Part shown: positions 43,637-53,713 of the stretch, in pieces
Layout: each line of letters opens with the position of its first letter
Position numbering within the stretch: the first letter of the stretch is position 1
Assembly (NCBI RefSeq): GCF_004000745.1
Contig: NZ_BILV01000015.1
Span: forward strand, 28,196 to 92,195
Length of the DNA: 64,000 bases
Direction: 5' to 3'
Source: Paenibacillus barengoltzii NBRC 101215
GTDB taxonomy: Bacteria; Bacillota; Bacilli; Paenibacillales; Paenibacillaceae
Notes under the pieces: generated by a model
What the model saw: the letters and a program-made list of their open reading frames with translations, nothing else
What the model was told of the DNA's origin: nothing
Database searches by the model: none
Made by a program: the position numbers and the translations under genes

Positions 43637-44667
43637 TCATCGACATCAAACCCCCTTACGCCAGCTACCAGGTGCCGGTTGATTTGGCATCGCTGATTCC
43701 GGGGTTGACGGACTTGCTTGCCGCGAACCATCTAAAACCTGAGGATATCAGCTTCAAGGTCACCTTGACCGACAAATCTGACGACAAGGACATTCTGGCG
43801 GCGTTCGCAAGCGGTGTGCCAGAAGGCAAAGTCCTAGGCGAGATCGTAGATTTGCGCACGGATATCATCAACACCAAGACGAGAGAAGTTGTCGTTACGG
43901 TAGATTCGTTCAGCAAGGCGCTTACCCGGATGATTCCGATGCCGAAGAATGGCACCGGCATGTCGGAGCAATGGGGGGTGTTCCGCTATAACGAAACGAC
44001 GGAGAAGTTTGATTTTGTCCCCGCTCGAGCGGTAAAAGCTGACGATGTGTGGAATGCGTCGATTCATTCTTATTTCAACGGCGTATTTATTGCAGCGCAA
44101 AATCCAGTAAGCTTTACCGATGTGAAAAATCATTGGGGTAAACCGTATATCCAACTTGCTGCAGCTAAAGGGCTTGTTGAAGGAGTGGGCGGAGGACTGT
44201 ACGACCCTAACAGATCCGTAACAAGGGCGGAGTTTACCGCCATGTTGGTCCGGGCGCTTGGACGCGACATTTCTACTGATAATCCAGCTCCCTATGACGA
44301 TCTCAAGCAAGGTGCATGGTATTTCAACGAAGTCGTTAAAGCCAAGGAGCTTGGACTGCTGGACTTTGTGAGCGGGACTCAATTCAAACCAGATCAGCCG
44401 CTTACGCGTGAGGAGATGGCGAGCATGTTAGCTGCAGTGATTTCCCTTGAGCAGCTGCCGATAACCAAGGAACATATGACTCTGAACGAATACAAGGATC
44501 TGGCAAGTGTGAACGCGGCCTTCTTGGAGGACGTTCGTCTGATGGTTAAGCTGGACATCATGACCGGCACAAGCGAGGATACTTTTAGTCCGAAGGGTGA
44601 AACGACACGTGCCCAGGCTGCCACTGTGTTCGTGAGAATGCTACAAATTCTTGGCATGATCGATTGA
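43637..44667 (+). pseudogene. SLH-domain protein fragment, 5' truncated
   Basis: The frame from about PPYASYQVPVDLASLIPG encodes 343 residues of a wall protein: a beta-rich segment up to about residue 145, then three SLH domains (first FTDVKNHWGKPYIQLAA, second PYDDLKQGAWYFNEVVKA, third YKDLASVNAAFLEDVRLM). No signal peptide or start fits; the open frame upstream to 43501 is only the antisense of the TetR remnant. Hence a truncated pseudogene or unsecreted fragment. Confidence 0.75.
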
Positions 44668-44687
44668 TGGACTCTAGATAGACTGAT

Positions 44688-44740
44688 CCCCATAGACTAG
44701 ACGCTTTGAGCAACGTGTTTAGGCTATGGGGGTCTTTTTT
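44688..44740 (+). terminator. Terminator after SLH fragment
   Basis: CCCCATAG and CTATGGGG arms (44688-44695 and 44724-44731) with CTA/TAG inside, then TCTTTTTTG. It would still serve the SLH fragment. Confidence 0.8.
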
Positions 44741-44847
44741 GTGCCATTCTACTCCTGCGAAAAGGTCTATGTTATTATACCAGCATGAGATAAGCTGCAT
44801 TGCACCTAGACGCTTCTTCATGAACCCTAAGCAAAGGAGTGAGGTCA

Positions 44848-46449
44848 ATGGATTATCTGCATCACCCGTTTGCATCCAAGCGTTATACCGTTTTTGCAAA
44901 AAAAGGAATGGTGGCGACGTCCCAGCCGCTGGCAGCACAGGCCGGGCTTGAGATTCTGCAGCAAGGGGGGAACGCCATTGACGCGGCGATTGCGGCTGCG
45001 GCGGCGTTGACGGTCGTCGAGCCGACCTCCAACGGAATCGGCGGGGATGCGTTTGCCCTTGTCTGGACGAAGGGGAAGCTCCACGGTCTGAACGCGTCCG
45101 GGCCGGCACCGGCTTTACTGACGGCGGAGGCCGTGAAGCAGCGGGGGCACAAGCAAATGCCGAAGCTGGGGCTGGTGCCGATTACGGTCCCCGGAGTCCC
45201 AGCGGCTTGGGCAGAGCTGGCCGAAAGGTTCGGCAGACGTCCGCTGACGGAGAGCTTGAAGCCCGCGATTCGATATGCCGAGGAGGGGTATCCTCTGACA
45301 CCGATCCTGGGCAAATACTGGGCTCGGGATTACCAGGCGTACCGCAAACAGGAGGGACCGGAGTTCGAAGCCTGGTTCCACACCTTTGCTCCGCAAGGCC
45401 GGGCTCCCGAGATCGGGGAAGTGTGGAGCTCGAAGGGTCATGCGGAGAGCTTGCGCCGGATTGCAGCCAGCGGAGCGCGGGATTTTTACGAAGGGGAGCT
45501 GGCCCAGCGAATCGAGGACTTGATGTTGAAGCATGGCGGCTTTTTAAGGAAAGCCGACTTGGCTGCCTACCGGCCGGAGTGGGTTGAGCCGATTTCGACG
45601 AACTACCGAGGCTATGACGTTTGGGAGATTCCGCCAAACGGGCAGGGGATGGTTGCGCTGATGGCCTTAAACATCTATGAGCAGTTGGAGCAGCCTGAGT
45701 GGCTCAACGCGGAGACCGTGCATCGTCAGATTGAGGCGCTGAAGCTCGCGTTTACGGATGGCCAAGCCTCGATCACGGAGCCAGCGGATATGCCGGTCTC
45801 TGCCGAATATCTGTTGTCCCGGGAATACGCCTCGTTACGGGCTCAACAGATCTGCGACAACGCACTGGATCCGAAGCCGATCGATCTGCCGAAGGGCGGG
45901 ACCGTCTATTTAGCTGCAGCCGATGAAGAAGGCAATATGGTGTCCTATATTCAAAGCAACTATATGGGCTTTGGCTCAGGTGTCGTAGTCCCGGGAACGG
46001 GAATCAGCCTGCAAAACAGCGGGGCCGACTTCTCGCTGGATGAACGGCATCCGAACTTCGTGAAGCCGGGGAAACGAACGTATCACACGATCATCCCCGG
46101 GTTTCTGACCAAGGATGGAGAGGCGGTGGGCCCGTTTGGCATCATGGGCGGATATATGCAGCCACAAGGCCATATGCAGGTGATCATGAATACGGTGGAT
46201 TACCGGTTGAATCCTCAAGCGGCCCTGGATGTGCCGCGTTGGCAGTGGGTTGGCGGGAAGAAGGTGCAGGTGGAACCGGAGTTTCCAGGCGAGCTCATTG
46301 AGGCGCTCCGGCAAAAAGGGCATGATATCGAAGTGATGCCGGACGGAGGAGCCTTCGGACGCGGCCAAATCATTTGGCGGGATCTGCAAACCGGCGTGTT
46401 GGCCGGCGGGACGGAATCCCGAACGGACGGCATGATCGCGGCTTGGTAA
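44848..46449 (+). CDS. ggt: Gamma-glutamyltransferase family protein (YwrD-like)
   Basis: 533 aa Ntn-hydrolase that autocleaves at Thr352 (KGGTVYLAAADEEG) and transfers or hydrolyses gamma-glutamyl groups. Substrate loop and oxyanion segments: GGNAIDAAIAAAAALTVVEP, NGIGGDAFA, and SGVVVPGTGISLQNSGADF. There is no signal peptide, as in YwrD of Bacillus and unlike secreted Ggt, so it may act in the cytosol on glutathione-like or other gamma-glutamyl compounds. AAAGGAGTGAGG points to ATG 44848. Twenty-two bases precede sfsA, so likely co-transcribed. Confidence 0.9.
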   Translation: MDYLHHPFASKRYTVFAKKGMVATSQPLAAQAGLEILQQGGNAIDAAIAAAAALTVVEPTSNGIGGDAFALVWTKGKLHGLNASGPAPALLTAEAVKQRGHKQMPKLGLVPITVPGVPAAWAELAERFGRRPLTESLKPAIRYAEEGYPLTPILGKYWARDYQAYRKQEGPEFEAWFHTFAPQGRAPEIGEVWSSKGHAESLRRIAASGARDFYEGELAQRIEDLMLKHGGFLRKADLAAYRPEWVEPISTNYRGYDVWEIPPNGQGMVALMALNIYEQLEQPEWLNAETVHRQIEALKLAFTDGQASITEPADMPVSAEYLLSREYASLRAQQICDNALDPKPIDLPKGGTVYLAAADEEGNMVSYIQSNYMGFGSGVVVPGTGISLQNSGADFSLDERHPNFVKPGKRTYHTIIPGFLTKDGEAVGPFGIMGGYMQPQGHMQVIMNTVDYRLNPQAALDVPRWQWVGGKKVQVEPEFPGELIEALRQKGHDIEVMPDGGAFGRGQIIWRDLQTGVLAGGTESRTDGMIAAW

Positions 46450-46471
46450 CGTCTAAGGGAAGTGAAGACAG

Positions 46472-47158
46472 ATGAAATATGGGAACATTGTGCACGGGCG
46501 GTTTCAGCGGCGGATGAACCGGTTTATCGCTGAGGTAGAAGTGGATGGCGTTATAGAACAGGTGCATGTGAAAAATACCGGTCGGCTGAAGGAGCTTCTG
46601 CGGATGGATACCGAGGTGCTGCTGGAGGTGTCAGACCGGCCTGAGCGGAAGACGAAATATTCCTTGATTGCAGCGGCCAAGGATGGAGCCTGGGTGAACG
46701 TTGATTCGCAAGCGCCAAATCCGGTGGCGTTCGAGGCGCTGAAGGCGGGGTGGATCGCGGAGATCGGAACGGTCAGCCGCGTGAAGCGTGAAGTCACCTA
46801 TGGGGATTCTCGGTTTGATCTCTACTATGAAAAAGGCGAGGAACGAGGGTTCATCGAGGTCAAAGGCGTGACCCTCCAGCAGAATGGGATCGCCATGTTC
46901 CCGGATGCTCCAACGACGCGGGGAACCAAACATGTCTTGGAGTTGGCTAAGGCGGTTCAAGAAGGATACACGGGGACGGTGCTGTTCGTCATCCAAATGC
47001 AGGGATGCCGCGAATTTACCCCTTACCGGGACATGGATCCGGCTTTTGCGAACGCTTTGGAGGAAGCCTCCCGGCAAGGGGTGCGGCTTCTGGCATATGA
47101 ATCCATAGTGACAGAACAAGAGATTGTATTGGGAGCCGGCCTCCCGGTTCATCTATGA
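46472..47158 (+). CDS. sfsA: DNA/RNA nuclease SfsA
   Basis: 228 aa. Recognisable SfsA core: QRRMNRFIAEVEVDGVIEQVHVKNTGRLKELL near the N-terminus, and RGFIEVKGVTLQQNGIAMFPDAPTTRG with the PD-(D/E)xK-like Glu/Lys. Originally named as a sugar-fermentation stimulation protein; a nuclease fold is established for the family. GGGAAGTGAAG precedes the ATG. Follows ggt in a probable operon. Confidence 0.92.
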   Translation: MKYGNIVHGRFQRRMNRFIAEVEVDGVIEQVHVKNTGRLKELLRMDTEVLLEVSDRPERKTKYSLIAAAKDGAWVNVDSQAPNPVAFEALKAGWIAEIGTVSRVKREVTYGDSRFDLYYEKGEERGFIEVKGVTLQQNGIAMFPDAPTTRGTKHVLELAKAVQEGYTGTVLFVIQMQGCREFTPYRDMDPAFANALEEASRQGVRLLAYESIVTEQEIVLGAGLPVHL

Positions 47159-47249
47159 GCGGGGTTCGCAGCAGGGCGGCGGAATTGCATTCTGGCTGAC
47201 TTTATGATGAAATTTACGAAGATGGAGTAAGACAAGAGAGGGGAGTTCC

Positions 47250-48107
47250 ATGAAATTAAGAGTATCCGCTGTCCAATATCATTTGCATACGATTGGCAGC
47301 TTTGACGAGTTCGCCCGGCAGGCCGAACACTATATCAAAACTGCGGAGGAATTCAGCGCGGATTTCGTGCTGTTCCCTGAGTTTTTCACTACGCAGCTGA
47401 TGTCGATTGGAACACCGGAGGGGAGAGCATTGACCATCCAGGAGCTGCCGGATTTCACAGAGCAATACCGTACGCTGTTTAGCGGATTGGCTCGACAGAC
47501 CGGCATGCATATCATCGGCGGGACGCATGTGCTGCGCAAAGGCGACCGGTTGTACAACGTCGCTCATCTGTTCTATCCCGATGGGCGAATCGCGGAGCAA
47601 GCCAAGCTGCACATTACGCCTACCGAGGTGACGGAATGGAACATGACGCCGGGCGATGGCCTGGAAGTGTTCGAAACCGACAAGGGTAAAATCGCCATGT
47701 TGACTTGCTATGACATCGAGTTTCCGGAGATCGTCCGGATGGCGAAGGCGAAGGGGGCGGACGTAATCTTCTGTCCATCCTGTACGGACGATCGCCACGG
47801 CTTCCACCGGGTACGCTACTGCTGCCATGCGCGAGCAGTTGAGAACCAGGTATACATCGTCACTACAGGGACGGTCGGCTCGCTGCCGACGGTGGACTTC
47901 ATGCGGGGCAACTTCGGGCAGGCGGCGGTGATCACGCCAAACGACGTACCGTTCCCACCGCGCGGCATTTTGGTGGAAGGTGAGATCAACGACGATATGA
48001 TCGTAACCGCCGATCTCGATTTGGAGCTGCTTTATCAGGTTCGGGAGAAAGGCTCGGTGACCACTTGGCGAGATCGTCGGACCGATCTGTACACCGATTG
48101 GAACTAA
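47250..48107 (+). CDS. Carbon-nitrogen hydrolase (nitrilase superfamily)
   Basis: 285 aa, cytoplasmic amidase or nitrilase. The Glu-Lys-Cys triad is seen: Glu44 (LFPEFF), Lys119 (QAKLHITPTE), Cys153 (LTCYDIEFPE). Substrate unknown: amides, N-carbamoyl or glutamyl amides are possible. Followed after 34 bases by two acetyltransferases, a trio that is probably one operon. Confidence 0.88.
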   Translation: MKLRVSAVQYHLHTIGSFDEFARQAEHYIKTAEEFSADFVLFPEFFTTQLMSIGTPEGRALTIQELPDFTEQYRTLFSGLARQTGMHIIGGTHVLRKGDRLYNVAHLFYPDGRIAEQAKLHITPTEVTEWNMTPGDGLEVFETDKGKIAMLTCYDIEFPEIVRMAKAKGADVIFCPSCTDDRHGFHRVRYCCHARAVENQVYIVTTGTVGSLPTVDFMRGNFGQAAVITPNDVPFPPRGILVEGEINDDMIVTADLDLELLYQVREKGSVTTWRDRRTDLYTDWN

Positions 48108-48141
48108 ACCAAGCCACACAGGTTGTCCATGGAGGAGAGAC

Positions 48142-48825
48142 ATGATGTATCGGAAAGAATGGTACGTGTTTAATGATCAAGGCCGGCCGGTGCCGGCGGT
48201 CATTCGGAACTACGAAGAGAAGGATTTTCCGGGGTTGATCCGCATTCAGCAGGAGAGCTTCCCGCCTCCTTTTCCTTCGGAATTATGGTGGAACGAGGAG
48301 CAGCTCCGCAACCATGTGCGGTTGTTTCCTGAAGGCGCGTTATGCGTGGAAGTCAACGGGGAGCTGGTAGGCTCGATGACCGGGCTCAAGGTCGATTTTG
48401 ACCCCGGCAAGCCGGAGCACGCCTGGGCGGATATCACCGATGAAGGGTACATCCGCAACCACCGGCCTGATGGAAATACTCTGTACGTTGTAGATATCAG
48501 CGTTCGTCCGGCTTATCGGAAATGGGGCCTAGGCAAGTGGTTAATGCTGTCCATGTACGAGTTGGTGGTGCAGCAAGGCCTTGAGCGATTGCTGGGCGGC
48601 GGCAGAATGCCGGGCTATCACAAGTATGCAGAGGAAATGACGGCGGAGCAGTATCTCAATGCCGTTGTGAGCGGTGAGCTGAAGGATCCGGTGATCACCT
48701 TCCTGCTGCGTTGCGGCCGTACGCCGGTCACGGTCGTGCGTGATTATCTGGAAGATGAGGAGTCACGGAATTACGCCGCATTGATGGAATGGAGAAACCC
48801 GTTTCTCCAGCGCAATTTTAAATAG
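48142..48825 (+). CDS. GNAT family N-acetyltransferase
   Basis: 227 aa. Acetyl-CoA loop VRPAYRKWGLGKWLMLSMYEL at about 118-138 after YVVDISV. The N-terminal region PAVIRNYEEKDFPGLIRIQQESFPPPF and GRMPGYHKYAEEMT are typical of the nitrilase-linked GNATs in bacilli. GGAGGAGAG ahead of ATG 48142. Sits between the nitrilase and a second GNAT. Confidence 0.88.
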   Translation: MMYRKEWYVFNDQGRPVPAVIRNYEEKDFPGLIRIQQESFPPPFPSELWWNEEQLRNHVRLFPEGALCVEVNGELVGSMTGLKVDFDPGKPEHAWADITDEGYIRNHRPDGNTLYVVDISVRPAYRKWGLGKWLMLSMYELVVQQGLERLLGGGRMPGYHKYAEEMTAEQYLNAVVSGELKDPVITFLLRCGRTPVTVVRDYLEDEESRNYAALMEWRNPFLQRNFK

Positions 48826-48841
48826 GAGGCAATGTACCTTT

Positions 48842-49513
48842 ATGGAATACATCCGAATTACGAATATTCAGGATCCTTTATTCAAATCGATGCATCAGCT
48901 GATGCAAAACGTGTTCCCGCCAGAAGAAGTGCTGGAATTCGATTTGTGGAAAGAGCCGCTGGAAGACCCCGGCATTCGCGTCTTTGTGGCGGTGCACGAA
49001 GGTCAGGTCGTTGGGGCGACGGAGTATCGCTATTATGAGGACTTCAACGTGGCGATGACCGACTTCACGATTATCGGCCAAGCTGGGCTGGGTATCGGGC
49101 GGTTCCTGGCAGATCACCGGTTGCGCGATTTACACGCATTAGCCGAAGCGAACGGCAAGAAGCTGCGCGGCATGTTCGCGGAAATTTACGATCCTTACCA
49201 GGTGGAGCATCACGAATTCGGCGGCGTGAAGCCGATGGATCCTTATGTACGCCGCGAAGTCTTGTCCCATCTCGGATATATGCGCCTGGACTTCCCGTAC
49301 GTACATCCGTCCTGGAACAATGACGGAGAAGCGGTCAGCGGGCTCAACCTCTGCTTCCTGCCGATGGACGGCAACGAGGACAGCCTGGAAACGGCGTTGA
49401 TCGTGCAATTCCTGGAGCGGTATTACACGGTGCTGCCGAACAAGCCGCAAGCGTGGTACGACATGGTGGAAGGCCTGAAAGCGAAGGATCGCATGAAGCT
49501 GCTGCCGATTTAG
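48842..49513 (+). CDS. GNAT-like acetyltransferase, second of operon
   Basis: 223 aa. Less canonical GNAT: QAGLGIGRFLADHRLRDLHALAEANGKKL supplies the acetyl-CoA loop (Q/R-x-x-G-x-G), and VFPPEEVLEFDLWKEPLEDPGI marks the N-terminal lobe. Start 17 bases after the stop of the previous gene behind AGGAGG. Likely acts with the nitrilase and first GNAT in one unknown pathway. A terminator follows. Confidence 0.8.
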   Translation: MEYIRITNIQDPLFKSMHQLMQNVFPPEEVLEFDLWKEPLEDPGIRVFVAVHEGQVVGATEYRYYEDFNVAMTDFTIIGQAGLGIGRFLADHRLRDLHALAEANGKKLRGMFAEIYDPYQVEHHEFGGVKPMDPYVRREVLSHLGYMRLDFPYVHPSWNNDGEAVSGLNLCFLPMDGNEDSLETALIVQFLERYYTVLPNKPQAWYDMVEGLKAKDRMKLLPI

Positions 49514-49576
49514 TTCAGGAAGGGAATTCATCTTCTGATCCACACTTTCATTGTTATCCCGTTGCTTCAGCAACAG

Positions 49577-49612
49577 AGGCGGTACCCGTCATTGGACAGG
49601 TACCGCCTTTTG
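49577..49612. terminator. Terminator between GNAT and GH87 genes
   Basis: AGGCGGTACC (49577-49586) and GGTACCGCCT (49599-49608), 12-base loop, TTTTGTG after. A smaller GTTGCTTCAGCAAC hairpin precedes it. Confidence 0.85.
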
Positions 49613-49627
49613 TGTGCCTTTATGGAA

Positions 49628-52600
49628 TCACCAGTTATTTCCCGAAACCCGGATCACATTGAAATTCGGCGTTTGATTCTCGCCATAGATGGCCGTGATT
49701 CCCGGATTGTTGACCGTAACATTGGTGAAACGAGCTTCGCCAACCACAGGTCCTTGACCTTGTTCGGCTCTCACGACCAGCTTAATGCCGTAGCGGGTTG
49801 GGTTGTTAATCGTGATGTTCTCCAGCCGTACGTTCTGCATGGGCAGATTCTCCGGCGATTTGGATTGGAACATCAAGCCGAAGTATACCGGGTTATTAAT
49901 GTCCACATTTTTCACCAGGATGTTCTTGAAGTCCCGGTCACCGCCGAAGAACCAGATTGCCCCGAAGTTTTGATAATCGTTAATTTTGTCGTCCGCCCCG
50001 ACACTGGTCCAGAAATCACCGCCAGTGCGATCCAGCGTAACACCGTCGATCACCGTATCCTGATCTCCGAAGCCCAGCGTATTATAGCCGAAGCTTAAGC
50101 TGCTGATGGTCACGCCAGGATACGTGAGCGTATCTGCGCCGTACAGGTTCTGAAACAGGTTGTTCTGACCGCCGTAGACGGCGAAGGCGGCAGCCCGGCG
50201 TACGTTGACGGCGGTGAGGTTTGTGTACTTGTTCCCCACATTGTACGAGCCGCCGGCGTCAATCGCACTAAACAAGGCGAAGGCGTCGTCCCCCGTACCG
50301 CGGGCATAGTTGTTGTCAATCACGTTGTAGGAAGAGCCGTTGGTCATGTTGATGCCGTCGGCGAACATATTTTTGATCCGATTATTCTTGAAGGTATTGT
50401 AGGAAGAGTTCACGCCCCAGTACAGGCACACGAAATGCTCCGCCCAAATGTTCTCAATCGTCACGTTCTGCATGCCGTTCCCGTCAATGAATTTGCCGGG
50501 GCCGTCCTGACGGTAGACATAGTTCCCCCAGGCGGACAAGTCCTTGATGGTGGATCCGTTAGCGGTGGAGCTGATGTTAAATCCAACGTCGGTGTTCGTT
50601 TGGTTTTGCGGTGCAATCAGCTTGGTATGCCAAGGACCGGCGCCAATGATTTCCGTTGCCCGACCATACAGGAAAATCTTCGATGAGATCGTCCACTCTC
50701 CAGCCGGAATGAAAATCCCTTGCTTGGACGGATCCTGACGGAACTCGTTCAGCGCCTGCTCAATCGATTTCGTACTCGACACTTCAACATATTTGCTAGG
50801 ATCCGGATTGGAGGCTGGCGGCGCTACGTTCTCCGTCTCGATCATATCCACGTAAATCCAAGGAACGTCCCCCGCATCCTTCTGGATTCGAATCTTCGTT
50901 CCAGCCGGATAGACTTGGTCCAGCAAGAGCTGGGAGTCTTCGTACAGCCAGTAAGCCTTGGAGCCGGAGTTATTGTACCCTAACTCTCCAAGCGTGGAAG
51001 GTGTGGCATACACGTAAGCGAATTTGGAGGACACGGTAAAATTGCCTTGATCCACACCGTTCGCATAGATGCTGATCGTACCGGTGGTATTCTCGGCTAC
51101 GGCGCTGCGGAGCACGAACGCATTGGCCGGCTGAGTCAGCGTAAATTCCACGTATTCGCCGGTAGCATCCAGATAAACGGCTGAACGTCCAGAGGCTTCA
51201 CCGGCAAAATCACCCGGCGTAAAGTTTGGCGCCAGCCGCGTTCCATTGGTGCTGTTCGAAGGAGCTTCGGCCTCCAACACAGTAAACGGCATGTTCGCGC
51301 CGCGACCGGAATATAAGCTGACGGTGCTGCTGTTGTTATCCCGCTTCACAGCGACCTCGTTAGCATCGTCTGCTACCGTTGTTGTTACCGTGTAGCTGCC
51401 GTCCACTGCAGTCCATGTTCCCATCGTCACATTGACGGATGCTCCCGGAGCCAGCGTACCGCTATACGAACCGTTTAGCGTGCGTACGGTTGTTCCCGAG
51501 CCGTTCTTCAGTTCTAAGGTGATGGGGTGCGCGCCGCCGGCGGATGCGATGGTGCCTTGGTTTTTCAGGTTCACGGTAAAGGTGACAGTCGTACCTGCGC
51601 TCGGATTCGAAGGCGTCCAGGCTGGCGTCGCGATCAGATCAGAGCTTTGTACCTGGTGAATTGTCAGCGGCGTGGGATGGGTGTAGGTGTTGTTGGCTTC
51701 ATTGGTTTCAAGGACCGCGTTGTTCTCATCCACCTTGGCAATCACGACGTACGAACCGGCGTCTTTGGCGCCCATTGTTGCGGAGACGTTCGTCGTAGCT
51801 CCAGGGGCAAGCGCACCTACGGGAGCTGTACCTACCAGAGTGCTGCCAAGGTAGAAGTTCACATTCGTAGCGCCGGATGCAACAGTTCCTGCATTGCGAA
51901 CCGCAGCCGTCAGCGTAACGGATTGGGACTCATCCGGTGTCGTCGGCGACCAGGACAGGTTGGCTATGGTCAGATCCGGATTGGGTGCCGGTGTGCCAAA
52001 GATCTGGAACTCCGCGACCTGCCCGCCGGGGGCTCCGGAATTGGCGGTAAACCGCAGCTGCACTTGGCTCACGGTGGCGCTGACCGGAATGGTGACGGTG
52101 TTCTGGGTTGCCGGATTAAAGGTATAGGAAGCGGCGGAGACCAGGTTCGTAAAGGTGGTGGAATTTTGGTCATGCCCCAGCACTTGAATCGTTTGCGTTC
52201 GTGTTGCCCATTCGCTGGAAGGGTTCAGTTTCAGGACAATCGACGTGATGTTGGCATTGGCCCCCAGGTCCACGGTGAGTGTGCTCGGATGACCGTTGCC
52301 CTCCCAATAGGTCGAGACATCGTTATCGTTGGCATTGTCGGCCACATAAATATACGTCGAGGAGGATGCGGTAATCGTCTTGCCGATGGCGAGGTTGGTT
52401 CCGGCCTCTCCGCCGGTTCCGTTTCGCGTCACAGTATTGCTTGGCGGCGAAACGTTGCCGGCTGCATCCTTGGCGACGACATAGTAGGAGACGGTAGCAC
52501 TTGCTGGCTGCGAGTCGGTGTAAGTCAGCGTGGTTCCGCTGACACTGCCGCGAAGCTGACCGTTGGCGTAAATGTCGTACCCGGTTACGCCTACGTTATC

Positions 52601-53605
52601 CGTGGCGGCGTTCCAGGTCAGCTTGATTGTGCCAGAGGTTGGTTGTGTGAAGGCCAGGTTGCTCGGCGCCGTTGGCGGCTGCGTATCAGCGGAGCTTCCC
52701 TGCGTAAATTGGATCCAGTTGATATTAAAATCATATCCGCTGGCATAGACGCGAAGGGTTTGCGTTCCGGCATTGAGCGTTACGGTGGCCGTTACGGTCT
52801 GCCAGTTTTGCCATCCCCCGGTGTTGGGTACGGTCGTTGTAGCCAGCGTGGTTGCGCCGGATTTCAACTGGATTTCGCCTGTACTTGCATTGCTGGCAAC
52901 CCGGTATTCGACGGTATAGGTGCCCGAACTAACGACGTTGACGTTATAGTCCATCCAATCCCCGACATGAATCCAGCCGACGTTCAGCCCGCCGCCTGTA
53001 TCCGTGGTGGGTTCCGTCTGAATGCCGTACATCGCAGAGTAATTTTCCGCCTCAATCTTGCCCGGAATCGCGGAAGGTGCGGCTGGCGAAGCGCCGTAGA
53101 CCTCCACTTCGGAGAGTTGGCCCGCCGGCCAGACGGTATTGGCCGTAATGTGAATCCGCACGTAACGAACGCTGGCAGCTGCAAAGTTGATCGTCACCGT
53201 ATTTCCCGAAGCCGGGTCAAACGTGTAGCTGGCGGAGGCTTTCAGATCGGTGAAGCTCGCCCCGTTGGTGCTGCCTTGTACGGATAAGGTTTGCGTCCGA
53301 CTTTCCCAACTGGAAGGCAGCTTTAAGATGACTTGATCAATTTCTACTGTATTGCCGAGGTCGATCTGCACCCACCCGGGTAAAGCGTGATTAGTGCTTT
53401 CCCAATACGTACTGGCATTGCCATCCGTGACGTTGGAGGCGTGATAAACATCGGCATGCCCGGATTCCGTCGTTGGCTTGCCTGCAGCCAGATTCGCCCC
53501 TCCTGCCGCCTGAACCGGTGCGGACCACCCCATTGAAGTAAAGAAGGTTGTGGCGAACATCGCGACGATACATATCCATGCGATAATGCGTCTTTGGCTG
53601 TTCAC
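49628..53605 (-). CDS. Secreted multidomain GH87-type alpha-1,3-glucanase
   Basis: 1,325 aa from GTG 53605 (AAAGGAG ten bases ahead; the ATG at 53614 overlaps that site). Numbering here counts from 53614. Signal peptide to about 37 (VQAAGG). Discoidin/F5-8C 38-175; CBM6 185-303; fibronectin III 313-397; second discoidin 402-540; two CARDB-like domains 546-650 and 658-768; another beta domain 776-930; catalytic beta-helix 940-1328. In the helix, Asp1086 (ADGIN) and Asp1109-Asp1110 (GTGDDAF) match the three acids of GH87 alpha-1,3-glucanases. This architecture is known from Bacillus/Paenibacillus enzymes attacking fungal cell walls or mutan. A cre site lies upstream. Confidence 0.88.
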   Translation of the reverse strand: MNSQRRIIAWICIVAMFATTFFTSMGWSAPVQAAGGANLAAGKPTTESGHADVYHASNVTDGNASTYWESTNHALPGWVQIDLGNTVEIDQVILKLPSSWESRTQTLSVQGSTNGASFTDLKASASYTFDPASGNTVTINFAAASVRYVRIHITANTVWPAGQLSEVEVYGASPAAPSAIPGKIEAENYSAMYGIQTEPTTDTGGGLNVGWIHVGDWMDYNVNVVSSGTYTVEYRVASNASTGEIQLKSGATTLATTTVPNTGGWQNWQTVTATVTLNAGTQTLRVYASGYDFNINWIQFTQGSSADTQPPTAPSNLAFTQPTSGTIKLTWNAATDNVGVTGYDIYANGQLRGSVSGTTLTYTDSQPASATVSYYVVAKDAAGNVSPPSNTVTRNGTGGEAGTNLAIGKTITASSSTYIYVADNANDNDVSTYWEGNGHPSTLTVDLGANANITSIVLKLNPSSEWATRTQTIQVLGHDQNSTTFTNLVSAASYTFNPATQNTVTIPVSATVSQVQLRFTANSGAPGGQVAEFQIFGTPAPNPDLTIANLSWSPTTPDESQSVTLTAAVRNAGTVASGATNVNFYLGSTLVGTAPVGALAPGATTNVSATMGAKDAGSYVVIAKVDENNAVLETNEANNTYTHPTPLTIHQVQSSDLIATPAWTPSNPSAGTTVTFTVNLKNQGTIASAGGAHPITLELKNGSGTTVRTLNGSYSGTLAPGASVNVTMGTWTAVDGSYTVTTTVADDANEVAVKRDNNSSTVSLYSGRGANMPFTVLEAEAPSNSTNGTRLAPNFTPGDFAGEASGRSAVYLDATGEYVEFTLTQPANAFVLRSAVAENTTGTISIYANGVDQGNFTVSSKFAYVYATPSTLGELGYNNSGSKAYWLYEDSQLLLDQVYPAGTKIRIQKDAGDVPWIYVDMIETENVAPPASNPDPSKYVEVSSTKSIEQALNEFRQDPSKQGIFIPAGEWTISSKIFLYGRATEIIGAGPWHTKLIAPQNQTNTDVGFNISSTANGSTIKDLSAWGNYVYRQDGPGKFIDGNGMQNVTIENIWAEHFVCLYWGVNSSYNTFKNNRIKNMFADGINMTNGSSYNVIDNNYARGTGDDAFALFSAIDAGGSYNVGNKYTNLTAVNVRRAAAFAVYGGQNNLFQNLYGADTLTYPGVTISSLSFGYNTLGFGDQDTVIDGVTLDRTGGDFWTSVGADDKINDYQNFGAIWFFGGDRDFKNILVKNVDINNPVYFGLMFQSKSPENLPMQNVRLENITINNPTRYGIKLVVRAEQGQGPVVGEARFTNVTVNNPGITAIYGENQTPNFNVIRVSGNNW

Positions 53606-53713
53606 GTCATGCATTCTCCTTTCAGATTTGAAGATTTCTCCCTTTCTTACATCTGGCAGAGTTGTCGTGGTGAGCCTCGCTGCATGGTTAACTAATTCTG
53701 TTTAATATACCAA

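Noticed and set aside
47256..48143. 295-residue minus-strand frame opposite the nitrilase
   Set aside because: The nitrilase triad is complete on the plus strand; the antisense frame has no domain.
51527..53287. 586-residue plus-strand frame opposite the GH87 gene
   Set aside because: Antisense of a long, GC-biased gene; Cys/Gly/Arg-rich translation without motifs or ribosome site.
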